Shown piece after piece: positions 1-7,492 of a stretch of DNA of 64,000 bases. Position 1 is the stretch's first letter. Each line of letters opens with the position of its first letter. The notes under the pieces were generated by a model. That model made no database searches. It saw nothing but the letters and a program-made list of their open reading frames with translations, and was not told the DNA's origin. Both the position numbers and the translations under genes were made by a program. Origin of the DNA: Blastopirellula sp. J2-11 (GTDB taxonomy: Bacteria; Planctomycetota; Planctomycetia; Pirellulales; Pirellulaceae); NCBI RefSeq assembly GCF_024584705.1, contig NZ_CP097384.1, forward strand, positions 4,836,001 through 4,900,000, in the 5' to 3' direction.

Positions 1-1347
1 GCGTCCATAAAGTTCGCAGTCATTGACGATTCCGGTGCTGGAACCTGGATACTCGCAAGGAACTTCTTCCGGATTCAACGCTCCGACAAGTTCTGGGGTC
101 ACGATGATCAACAGTTCCACCTCGTTGCGCGAATCGGTGTTTCGACGAAACGCGGCGCCCAACCAGGGCAGATCGGCCAGATAGGGTAGACCGCGCGTTT
201 CGGTTTCGATTTTCTCCTGAATCAAACCGGCCAAAGCGAAAGATTGTCCCGCTTTCATTTCAACGGCCGTATCTACCCAACGCGTGCGGAAACCGGGCGT
301 GCCGTTAATCGCCACACTATAGTCAGGCTCACTCACTTCCGGGCGAACTTCCAGCTTCAGATTGCCGTTACCCAGCACGATCGGTACAAAGTCAACCCGC
401 GTGCCGTACTGCTTGTACTCAATGGACGTGGTGCCGAGACCTGAAGCGACTTGGATCGGCACTTCACCACCAGACAGGAAGCTGGCGGGACGACCGCTAA
501 TCGTGGCCAACGTCGGTTCCGCCGACAGTTTGGCGACGTTGTTTTGGCGCAAAGCGTCTAAAAACCCGAAGAACTGCGTGCTTGATCCGAGTACGCCAAA
601 CTGCACGGTTTGGTTAGCCGCTGATAACGCATTACCTCCCTCTTGAGCGATAATATTTGCCGGCTGCGCAAGAACACCCGCCGGCCCCAACACATTGGCC
701 GCGGTGGACGAAACGAAATAGTCAGATCCAATCGACGCCCAGTCGATGCCCAAGCGGCGCAATTTGGTCCGAGAAACTTCGTAGACTTTGACCTTCAGCA
801 TGACTTGCTGAACGCCGCCGACGGTAATGTTGTTGATGACTTTCGGATAGTAGTCTTCGGCCATCGCAACGATTCGGCTGACCGCTTCTGGGCGATCGAC
901 GTAGCCTGACAGCACGACGCTGCTCGCGAGCGGACGAACTTTGATCGACGAGTTGGGAAACTCGGTTTCCAACAACAACTGCAATTCGCGGCCGTCGCCG
1001 ATCACGATGATGTCGATCGTATGGATCGTGCCGTCTTCATTCCACAGGTTGACTTGCGTGACGCCTGGTTTGAGCGCAGAAACCTGAATCTTGTTGGGCG
1101 CCAGCGGCGTCAACCGCAGCAAGTCAGGATTGTTCACTTGCGCCTTCGGGATCTTCGCATCCAGCGTGAAGATTCGACTGGAGTTAACCATCATCTCCAA
1201 TCGCTGATTGGGCGCGTCGACCTTGAAGTTGACGTTTGGCACGACGCCCATATCCTGGGCGTTTGCGGCTGGAGTCGCGATTGCAATAAGCAAACAGGCG
1301 ACGCCGTAGCTGTACAAGAACCCCAAAGGGCGGCGAGAAGTCATCAT
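1..1347 (-). CDS. cpaC: Flp/Tad pilus secretin (CpaC/RcpA family), 3' end off the window
   Basis: The frame is open from an ATG pair at 1347/1344 down to base 1, 449 codons without a stop, so the C-terminus lies outside the window. The protein begins with a signal peptide (residues 1-31, ending TPAANA). An N-terminal pilus-secretin domain and a BON-like stretch follow (about 40-175, with PNSSIKVRPLASSVVLSGYV). The secretin core occupies about 235-420, with the family signature VTPELV near 414-419. It would form the outer-membrane channel for the Flp/Tad pilus. It lies 78 bp downstream of cpaB and closes the visible part of the flp operon; the motor genes (cpaE, cpaF, tadB, tadC) would be expected beyond the left edge, but that is inference. 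The secretin family is clear; the Tad subtype rests mostly on neighbours. Confidence 0.9.
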   Translation of the reverse strand, partial: MMTSRRPLGFLYSYGVACLLIAIATPAANAQDMGVVPNVNFKVDAPNQRLEMMVNSSRIFTLDAKIPKAQVNNPDLLRLTPLAPNKIQVSALKPGVTQVNLWNEDGTIHTIDIIVIGDGRELQLLLETEFPNSSIKVRPLASSVVLSGYVDRPEAVSRIVAMAEDYYPKVINNITVGGVQQVMLKVKVYEVSRTKLRRLGIDWASIGSDYFVSSTAANVLGPAGVLAQPANIIAQEGGNALSAANQTVQFGVLGSSTQFFGFLDALRQNNVAKLSAEPTLATISGRPASFLSGGEVPIQVASGLGTTSIEYKQYGTRVDFVPIVLGNGNLKLEVRPEVSEPDYSVAINGTPGFRTRWVDTAVEMKAGQSFALAGLIQEKIETETRGLPYLADLPWLGAAFRRNTDSRNEVELLIIVTPELVGALNPEEVPCEYPGSSTGIVNDCELYGR

Positions 1348-1425
1348 CCGTGAACATCCTTGCGTATTGGGCGCGAGTCCAGTCCGTGTCCTCGCGTACC
1401 CGAATCGAATTCCGTTTTTTTCTAC

Positions 1426-2568
1426 TTAATCATCCAGGCCCAGTGGCGCCGCTTGATCCTGCGACGCGTCGTCTTGTTGCAAGGCGTCGCCGCCTTGCGT
1501 CGCATCTGCCGTCGATTGCCCTGTGGACGAGCCAACTCCACTGGGAGTGAAGCCCGATCCTTGCGGCATCGATCCCAATCCTTGCATTGGAATCGAAACC
1601 GGCGCCGCCGCTGAAGAACCCGCCGCGCCAGGCGCGACTTCTAACGGAAGCTTTCCATCTTGACCAAACTCAAAGCGACGAACTCCGTTCGGGTCGAGCA
1701 GATCCATCGTCCACTCCGGTCCCGATTCAACCGGCATTTCTACCGGTTTGCTGCCGCCATAGTTTTGTAGGAATCCCAAGAATCCGCCTGTGTCAGGCTT
1801 CGCTGCCGCGATCGGCTTCTTTTTCTTCTTGGGATCCGCGTCTTCATCGATACCCATCAGTTCTTCAATCGTCGCGTCATCCGTGTCGTCTTCGATGGTG
1901 TCATCATCCGGCGGACGCAGCGACAAGCTCAAGTTGCCGAGCTGGCTCGCCAGCATGAGCACTTCGACCTGACTCGGTTTCACTAGCAGCGAAACGGTCT
2001 TGGCCGTGATCGTGTTTCCTTCCGAGTCGGTTTCGCGATGCGTTTGCTCGTTCACCGCGAAAACGCGCACGTTCTTCAAAATCGTGCGGGTCAATGTTTT
2101 GTTGATGCTGCCCGAGTTGCGCAGGTAAACCAGCACATCGACGCGGTCACCCGGCAAGATCAAACCGGAAGCGGAGCTTTCAGCCGTCACGCGAACCGAG
2201 TGAACGCGAAAGCCTTTCGGAATCATCTTCGAGGCGCCTTTGTCCTCGTTTGACCCGAACAGCTTGCGTTCCAAAATCGGCTCGCCGGCATACAACCGAA
2301 CGCGCGGTCGACGATTTTCGACCTCTTCCAGGTTGGTCACCGCTCCCTCAGGCACTTTGTCCTTGGGCCACGGCTCCAGCTTGATCAGTTCGGGCGAAAG
2401 TTGTTCGTTGATGTCAATGTCTTCGATCGCGACGAAGATGTTTTCCATCTCCATCTGCGGCGCCGTGGCCTGTTGGCTCTTGCTTTCCAGCACCTGACTG
2501 ATGCCGATCGAAGCTACCAATCCGCAGCCCAGAGCGAATACGATCAGAATTAACGATTTGGGACGCAT
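1426..2568 (-). CDS. cpaB: Flp pilus assembly protein CpaB/RcpC
   Basis: A 380-residue periplasmic assembly factor of the Tad/Flp pilus. Residues 1-25 form a signal anchor (MRPKSLILIVFALGCGLVAS). Residues about 44-108 form a SAF domain (VFVAIEDIDINEQL-type start, then AGEPILERKLF). The RcpC/CpaB domain spans about 115-215 and contains LILPGDRVDVLVYL. After about residue 230 there is an acidic and then Gly/Ser/Gln/Ala-rich tail ending at 380 that looks disordered and is longer than in typical homologues. The ATG at 2568 has a good upstream AAGGAAA. The gene sits between the TadE-like gene and the secretin on the same strand. The family is thought to stabilise or gate the secretin. Confidence 0.9.
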   Translation of the reverse strand: MRPKSLILIVFALGCGLVASIGISQVLESKSQQATAPQMEMENIFVAIEDIDINEQLSPELIKLEPWPKDKVPEGAVTNLEEVENRRPRVRLYAGEPILERKLFGSNEDKGASKMIPKGFRVHSVRVTAESSASGLILPGDRVDVLVYLRNSGSINKTLTRTILKNVRVFAVNEQTHRETDSEGNTITAKTVSLLVKPSQVEVLMLASQLGNLSLSLRPPDDDTIEDDTDDATIEELMGIDEDADPKKKKKPIAAAKPDTGGFLGFLQNYGGSKPVEMPVESGPEWTMDLLDPNGVRRFEFGQDGKLPLEVAPGAAGSSAAAPVSIPMQGLGSMPQGSGFTPSGVGSSTGQSTADATQGGDALQQDDASQDQAAPLGLDD

Positions 2569-2754
2569 GAATATTTCCTTAGTTTGCTAGCATCCGTGCC
2601 GTCGTAATCGAGCTAGCAATGCGCGTCTGGCCGAAGCGCAAAATAGTTAATTCCTTCATCGGCGTACTTGCGATGCGAAGCCAACCCACGCACGCACACC
2701 GCTACAACCGATGCAGTCGATTCCACTGGCGCACATGGCGCCAATCAGATTCGT

Positions 2755-3279
2755 TTATTTGATTCCTTCGCGACGCATCACCGTCTTCGCTTCCAACGTC
2801 GTTCCCCCCAGATACATCGGGGAAGGCATCCAACTGACGTCGCTAAACGGCACGCTGATCGTCACCCCCACCGGATCGCCGTTGGACGCGTTGCCGGGGG
2901 GATCCGGCGAAACGCGAATTTCTAAGTTATCGCCGCTCACCGCAGCTTGCTCGAGAAACTCTTCGACCGCTGCGACTACTTCACTGGTAGTCGCCCCGTC
3001 GAGAACCGCTCGTCGAGCTCCTTCTCGCGACGCGTTGGTAATCACCTGCTGAACCATCACCATCCTGCCGTATTCGATCATGCCGAACACCAACAGAAAA
3101 AACAGGGGAGCCACGATAGCAAACTCGACAACCGCCGCTCCCGTTCGTTTTGATCGGTACAATCGACAAGGTCGATGTAACCTGAACTTCTGCGGCGTCA
3201 AAGTCGACCCAGTTTCACACTGCGTCCAAGTTTCGCTATTTACCTCGGCTTCTACTGCGACGGTTCTTGTGGGGGTCAT
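2755..3279 (-). CDS. tadE: TadE-like pseudopilin
   Basis: A 174-residue protein with the TadE hallmark: a positively charged segment (RSKRTGAAVVEFAIVAP) leading into one hydrophobic helix (FFLLVFGMIEYGRMVMV), followed by an exported domain starting NASREGARRAVLDG. TadE-type pseudopilins are processed by the Tad prepilin peptidase and take part in pilus assembly. I place the start at the ATG at 3279 because it overlaps the stop of the prepilin peptidase gene by four bases (ATGA), a classic translational-coupling junction. An ATG 18 bp upstream is also possible. The roughly 40 residues before the helix are unusually long for this family, so an internal non-ATG start cannot be excluded. Confidence 0.85.
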   Translation of the reverse strand: MTPTRTVAVEAEVNSETWTQCETGSTLTPQKFRLHRPCRLYRSKRTGAAVVEFAIVAPLFFLLVFGMIEYGRMVMVQQVITNASREGARRAVLDGATTSEVVAAVEEFLEQAAVSGDNLEIRVSPDPPGNASNGDPVGVTISVPFSDVSWMPSPMYLGGTTLEAKTVMRREGIK

Positions 3280-3875
3280 ACCAGCATTCCCATCCATATG
3301 AAGTAAGCGATCGATCCGATCGCGATCGGGATGCCATAGGGAAGCAACATCATCGTCGGCTTCCGCTCGGCTGCGATCGCCGAAAGTTGATTCGGGTCAC
3401 GGATCGTCAGGATTTCGTTCAAAATCATCCAGGCCTGGTTCGAGTGCTTTTCCCAAGCGCCTCGGAACAAGACCATGCCGATCGCCAGCACCGCGCCGAC
3501 GACAGCCGAAATGCAGAAAGCGTAAAAAGTGTGCGTGCCGTACATCCAAGCACCGACGCCGGCAAGCAGTTTCACGTCGCCGGCGCCCATGCCGCCGATC
3601 GCGTAAGCCGGCAGCAGTAAGGCCAGTCCGACGATGGTGCCCAGCATGCTCCAGCCGAGACCTTCCCAGCCGAAAGCGATCACGCTGTAAGTCCAGCCGG
3701 CGATAATAAATGGGAACGTGATCCAGTTCGGGACCTTCAGCTGAAAGCCGTCAATCACCGCCGCAACGATCAACGTCACGGTCACTACCCAAACCGGCCA
3801 ATGTTCCGCCATCGACGCGCCCAAATCGTTTACGTATTCCATGATTCTCTCCTGGTAGCTCTCCGCCGAGATCAA
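3276..3875 (-). CDS. cpaA: A24-family prepilin peptidase (TadV/CpaA type)
   Basis: A 199-residue polytopic membrane aspartic protease that would cleave the leader of the Flp pilin and the TadE pseudopilin. The two catalytic aspartates of the family are visible: Asp42 in AAVIDG and Asp100 in the GAGD motif (GGMGAGDVKLL). About six hydrophobic segments are present. There is no N-terminal methyltransferase domain, as is usual for the short TadV/CpaA form. The last codons overlap the TadE-like gene. An alternative start is Met12. The gene lies downstream of the pilin gene, separated by 289 bp that contain a terminator-like hairpin. Confidence 0.92.
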   Translation of the reverse strand: MISAESYQERIMEYVNDLGASMAEHWPVWVVTVTLIVAAVIDGFQLKVPNWITFPFIIAGWTYSVIAFGWEGLGWSMLGTIVGLALLLPAYAIGGMGAGDVKLLAGVGAWMYGTHTFYAFCISAVVGAVLAIGMVLFRGAWEKHSNQAWMILNEILTIRDPNQLSAIAAERKPTMMLLPYGIPIAIGSIAYFIWMGMLV

Positions 3876-4053
3876 GCCTCGGTCATTGCATGAATCGTTG
3901 ACATCCGCGCAAAGAGCGCGAAATTATCAGAAAACGTAGCATGCGCCGTACGTGACGACGGGCGTTGCCGGACGTTTTCTGCGACTTTTCACGACGTTGG
4001 CGAGCTAAGCCGCCGCGTCACTGCCATCCCCTTCGCCGCGATTTCGCGCAGCG

Positions 4054-4106
4054 AAAAAAAAGCCCGCTTTGACATCGACCAGCCGATGACGTCAAAGGGG
4101 CTTTTC
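4054..4106 (-). terminator. Intrinsic terminator after the flp pilin gene
   Basis: On the minus strand an imperfect stem (AAAAGCCCC-TTTGAC pairing with GTCAAAG-GGGCTTTT, one bulged base) is followed directly by nine T residues. It lies 58 bp past the pilin stop and before the prepilin peptidase gene, so it should end most flp transcripts while letting some read through into the assembly genes. Confidence 0.75.
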
Positions 4107-4164
4107 CAATAAACGTGGAGAACGTGCGACGTGTTTCGCACGCTCTGCTGGACGTCGCAAGCGA

Positions 4165-4368
4165 CTACGGAGTGGCGCCGCCGGTCGCATTGGCGGTCGA
4201 CATGTCGTTGCCAATCTTGGTGAACGTGGCGTTCGCCTGGGTGCCGATGGCCTGAATGGCCGTCAAGCATACGATCACGATGAGGGCCAACATCACGGCG
4301 TACTCAACCGCGGTGGGGCCATCTTCCGATACCAGGAAATTCTGAATCTTTTGAGCGAGAATGTTCAT
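4165..4368 (-). CDS. flp: Flp/Fap-type major pilin
   Basis: A 67-residue pilin precursor. A short charged leader (residues 1-17, ending SEDG) is followed by the Flp motif: Gly17, then P-T-A-V-E-Y with the conserved Glu22-Tyr23 pair, then a hydrophobic helix (about 24-42), then a small Thr/Asn/Ala-rich tail. Processing is expected after Gly17. I chose the ATG at 4368, preceded by GTGGAG at good spacing, over an in-frame ATG 36 bp upstream that lacks one. It is the first gene of the pilus locus, with its own terminator downstream, in keeping with a structural subunit needed in large amounts. Confidence 0.92.
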   Translation of the reverse strand: MNILAQKIQNFLVSEDGPTAVEYAVMLALIVIVCLTAIQAIGTQANATFTKIGNDMSTANATGGATP

Positions 4369-5003
4369 GAGATCTCCACAAGTGCCTAAAGCGGCATTTA
4401 ACAAGGATGCGATTTTGACTTTCAGCCGCGACGTTGTCTCCGACGTCGGCCTGCAAATTGCAACTGAAAATCAACCTACGACGAATTTCGCCATGTCCCT
4501 CACTCTCGCCTCCGAGGTTCTTACCGCTGCGAACATTCGCGAGCGCACCCTTCGGCAGCCTGGCGTCCACTTGCGTGGCCCTTGGCTTTGCGTCCCGACC
4601 TCACGATCGGTTTGCCTTTTTCGAGGACGTCTGGCAGCAGGCCATTGCCCGCTTGACCGAAATTACGAGTTTTACGATTGCTCGGAGAATTCCGGAAAAG
4701 ACAGGAAATGACGGCGACGTTCTGTCACCGAGCAAGGTTTTGCGTTAGCTACTCCCTTGTTCACTTGAAACCTAGGTCGGATCCCAAACGAGTCAAATCT
4801 CTCGCTTTAGAAAATCTGGAGAAAATCCGCCAAGTTTTCCGAATCGGCTGTTTCCTCGAGAAAACAGCGGGGAAAGCGAAGAGCAAGCTTGCTCTCGAAG
4901 CGCAAAAACAGGGGCTTGCCGAGTTCGACGAGCCCCTGTCTTTTCACTTTTGTCGATCGCAGAAACGCAAAATACGTCTCTGGCGCGGCGCCTATTCCTA
5001 TAT
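4369..5003. other. Intergenic region between flp and the MFS gene
   Basis: About 630 bp without a convincing gene. The left part should carry the flp promoter on the minus strand, though I see no clear consensus there. The right part holds the terminator of the MFS gene (4905-4945). Short open frames here have no family resemblance or ribosome-binding site. Confidence 0.6.
4905..4945 (-). terminator. Terminator of the MFS permease gene
   Basis: A stem of ACAGGGGCT (4908-4916) pairs with AGCCCCTGT (4931-4939). On the minus strand it is followed by TTTTTG. It lies about 60 bp past the MFS stop codon. Confidence 0.75.
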
Positions 5004-6548
5004 TTAATGCGCCGGCGGCAGCGAATCGTCGTCCGCTTTGGCGGCAGTCGGCACATCCTTAAAGACCAGACCGAACATCACCATGATCAGAGCGGCGAAA
5101 ATGCACGGGATCAGCCAGACCCAGAACCAATTCAGCGTTTGCAGCAGCAATGTCGACCGTTCTTCGCGCGCGACATCCAGCTGAACGCCGATTTCACCGA
5201 TCTCCTTTTGCAGCTTCTCCTGCCCATCGGCTGTCGAGAAGGTTCCCTCGAATGGCGCAACGTCTCCACCGATTTTGACGGTTACCATGGTTGGCGCCGC
5301 CTCTTCGGCAATCGTTCCGGCTTGCGCCGAAAGCTGACTCGCCGCACTGCTGGCGATCTCCAACGACTTCATGCCGGTTTCAATCTTGGCGGCGCTGACC
5401 ATCAGCTCGTCTTTTTTCTCCTTCGGAGCGGTCAACGCATTCTCGACTTGACCGCCGATCTGGGCGCCGACGAACATGCCCAGCCCCAACGTAAACAGCA
5501 CCAGCAACCCTTGAGCTTGTCCACGAATCGCCGGGTTCGCCGCTTTGTCGGTATAAATCTGGCCGGTGACAAAGAAGAAGTCGTAGCAAATACCATGCAG
5601 CGCCACGCCGACAATCACCATCCAAAACGTGCCGTCAAACGAAGCTCCTGCAAACAAGCCGTAACGGACGACCCACGCGAACATGCCGAGAATCAGCATC
5701 CACTTCACGCCCAAGCGTGCGAAAAAGAGGGGCATCAAGATCATGAAAATGATCTCCGACATCTGACCGAAGCTCATGCTGAACGCCGGATTCGGAATGC
5801 CGCACGCGTCGACATACTTGCCTGCCAACTGGTAATAGAAAGCGAGCGGAATGCAGACCAAAAACGAACTGAGAATGAAAATGAAGAACGATTTATTCTT
5901 CAACATTCCCCAAGCGTCGATGCCGATCAATGCGCCAATTCGCAGTTCGGTTCCCTTCGCCGGCGGCGGCGTATGCGGCAACGTGAAACTGTAAATGCCC
6001 ATCAAGATGCCGGCGATCGCCGCGAGATAAAAGAGATTGATCGCGGCGTCCCAAGCTTGAAAGCTGACCAACACGCCGGCGACGATCCAACCGATCGTGC
6101 CAAACACGCGAATCGGCGGAAACTCCGTTTCGGGGTTGGTCATGTTATGCAGCGCCAGCGTATTGGTGACCGACAGCGTCGGCATATAGCACAACATGTG
6201 ACCAAAAAAGAGCAGGTTCACCAGCCATGGCGCCGGCAACGCCGCCGGATCGACCGTGGTCGGATCTCCCACATTCATCACCGTCGCTGCGGCGAACATG
6301 AACAAACCGCCGGCGATATGCAACGTGCCGAGCACGCGTTCGGTCGCAAAAAATCGATCGGCGAAAATTCCCACGATAAACGGCGAGATGATCGCCGCGA
6401 TCGGCCCCACCGAATAGGTCCAAGCGATCTCAGGACCGCCAAACCCAATCTTCCCTAGATAGAGGTACGCGGTGACGTACCATGACCCCCAGATGAAAAA
6501 CTGAATGAACATCATCAAACAAAGGCGTAGAAAAATCGATACGTTCAT
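5004..6548 (-). CDS. MFS transporter, nucleoside:H+ symporter (NupG-like) family
   Basis: A 514-residue polytopic inner-membrane protein. The start (LRLCLMMFIQFFIWGSWYVT) and the A-motif-like loop GIFADRFFATERVLG after helix 2 are typical of the NupG/XapB nucleoside permease branch of the MFS. About twelve hydrophobic segments can be counted. Between the last two lies a hydrophilic insertion of roughly 90 residues (about 375-470, Glu/Lys/Ala-rich) absent from the short E. coli permeases. The substrate cannot be read from sequence; a nucleoside or related small molecule is the family default. The gene is divergent from the RidA-family gene across 289 bp and has its own terminator, so it is probably monocistronic. 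Confidence 0.8.
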   Translation of the reverse strand: MNVSIFLRLCLMMFIQFFIWGSWYVTAYLYLGKIGFGGPEIAWTYSVGPIAAIISPFIVGIFADRFFATERVLGTLHIAGGLFMFAAATVMNVGDPTTVDPAALPAPWLVNLLFFGHMLCYMPTLSVTNTLALHNMTNPETEFPPIRVFGTIGWIVAGVLVSFQAWDAAINLFYLAAIAGILMGIYSFTLPHTPPPAKGTELRIGALIGIDAWGMLKNKSFFIFILSSFLVCIPLAFYYQLAGKYVDACGIPNPAFSMSFGQMSEIIFMILMPLFFARLGVKWMLILGMFAWVVRYGLFAGASFDGTFWMVIVGVALHGICYDFFFVTGQIYTDKAANPAIRGQAQGLLVLFTLGLGMFVGAQIGGQVENALTAPKEKKDELMVSAAKIETGMKSLEIASSAASQLSAQAGTIAEEAAPTMVTVKIGGDVAPFEGTFSTADGQEKLQKEIGEIGVQLDVAREERSTLLLQTLNWFWVWLIPCIFAALIMVMFGLVFKDVPTAAKADDDSLPPAH

Positions 6549-6776
6549 TCGCGAGTTCCCCAGGGTTCACATACGGTGGTAAGCAATTGTGCGCGTCGAG
6601 TGAGAAGGTCGCATTCTAGCCTGCGCAGCTATCAACGTGAAGATTCGCCACAGATCCGCGCATTGATTTTGCCCTGAAAAGTGCCCCTCTTTTCGCGGAC
6701 GCCGCGACCGGCGCAAACAGCCGCCCAGCTTGGGCAAAGCGTGCGCTGGTGGCCCGTTTATGACGCACGCCGCCGG

Positions 6777-6785
6777 TGTTATACT
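6777..6785 (+). promoter_or_regulatory. Candidate extended -10 promoter for the RidA-family gene
   Basis: TGT-TATACT lies 53 bp upstream of the ATG. No good -35 is visible 17 bp further up, which is acceptable for an extended -10 element. The call is by eye only. Confidence 0.35.
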
Positions 6786-6837
6786 CCCGCATGCATTTCG
6801 ACCTTTTTTTCCGCCAGAAGTTACGAGACCCAAGACG

Positions 6838-7302
6838 ATGAGCGCTGACGCCAAAATCACCGAACTGAAATTGGAACTCCCCCCGGCTCCCAAAGCGATG
6901 GGCGTTTACAAGCCGGTCCTTGTCCACAACGGCTTGGCCTATATCTCGGGACATGGCCCGCTGCAAATGGATGGAACCCTCTCGGCAGGCAAGGTTGGCC
7001 AGAGCGTGGATCAACAAGCAGGCTACGACGCCGCGCGTCAAACCGGCCTCGCGATGTTGTCGACGCTGCAAGCGCATCTCGGTAGTCTCGATAAGGTCAA
7101 ACGACTGGTCAAAACGTTCGGCATGGTCAACGCCGTTGACGACTTCACCGCGCACCCAGCCGTGATCAACGGCTTCAGCGAATTGATGGCCGAAGTTTTT
7201 GGCCCCGACAACGGCATCGCCGCACGCAGCGCCATCGGCGTTAGCGGATTGCCCGGCGGAATGATCGTCGAAGTCGAAGCGATCTTTGAAGTCGAAGCCT
7301 AG
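6838..7302 (+). CDS. RidA/YjgF/UK114 family protein
   Basis: A 154-residue protein of the Rid superfamily; RidA members hydrolyse reactive enamine/imine intermediates from PLP enzymes, while other subfamilies have less certain roles. The conserved Arg that binds the substrate carboxylate is present in AARSAIGVSGLPGGM, followed by the family's C-terminal strand VEVEAIF. The N-terminal strand YISGHGPLQMDG also fits. The start is the ATG of MSADAKIT; upstream in-frame ATGs would add residues with no family match. At 154 residues it is longer than archetypal RidA (about 128), closer to the YjgH/YabJ-like branches. It is divergent from the MFS permease and appears to be a single-gene unit. Confidence 0.88.
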   Translation: MSADAKITELKLELPPAPKAMGVYKPVLVHNGLAYISGHGPLQMDGTLSAGKVGQSVDQQAGYDAARQTGLAMLSTLQAHLGSLDKVKRLVKTFGMVNAVDDFTAHPAVINGFSELMAEVFGPDNGIAARSAIGVSGLPGGMIVEVEAIFEVEA

Positions 7303-7332
7303 TCGTTAGGCAAGTCAAACGAGAAACGAAGC

Positions 7333-7385
7333 GGGCGACCTCCGGCACGCGATGCTCCCATCGGACCGGACCGCCCTCTTTTTTT
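7333..7385 (+). terminator. Possible terminator of the RidA-family gene
   Basis: GGGCG (7333-7337) can pair with CGCCC (7372-7376), followed by TC and eight T residues. The loop is long, so the hairpin is weaker than others in this window. Confidence 0.45.
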
Positions 7386-7398
7386 TCGCCACCCACCA

Positions 7399-7470
7399 AT
7401 CGTCGCCTTTCGCTCCGCGAAAGTAGCGCAAGACAGCGGACGCTACTTTCGCGGAGCGAAAGGCGACGAT
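7399..7470. repeat. REPIN-like perfect palindrome, copy 1
   Basis: A 30-bp arm (7399-7428) is repeated without mismatch as an inverted copy (7441-7470) around a 12-bp loop. Each arm contains an inner hairpin CTTTCGC-TCC-GCGAAAG. A near-identical element lies at 9303-9368, on the other side of the ATPase gene. The arrangement, two REP-type hairpins head to head, is that of a REPIN. It lies 22 bp past the stop of the ATPase gene and could also act as its transcript end. Confidence 0.85.
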
Positions 7471-7492
7471 CAACTCTCCAGCAGATCTGCGA

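Noticed and set aside
4950-6458. A 502-codon open frame on the plus strand
   Set aside because: It is antisense to the clear MFS permease; its translation is low-complexity, rich in Arg/Gln/His, and has no start signal.
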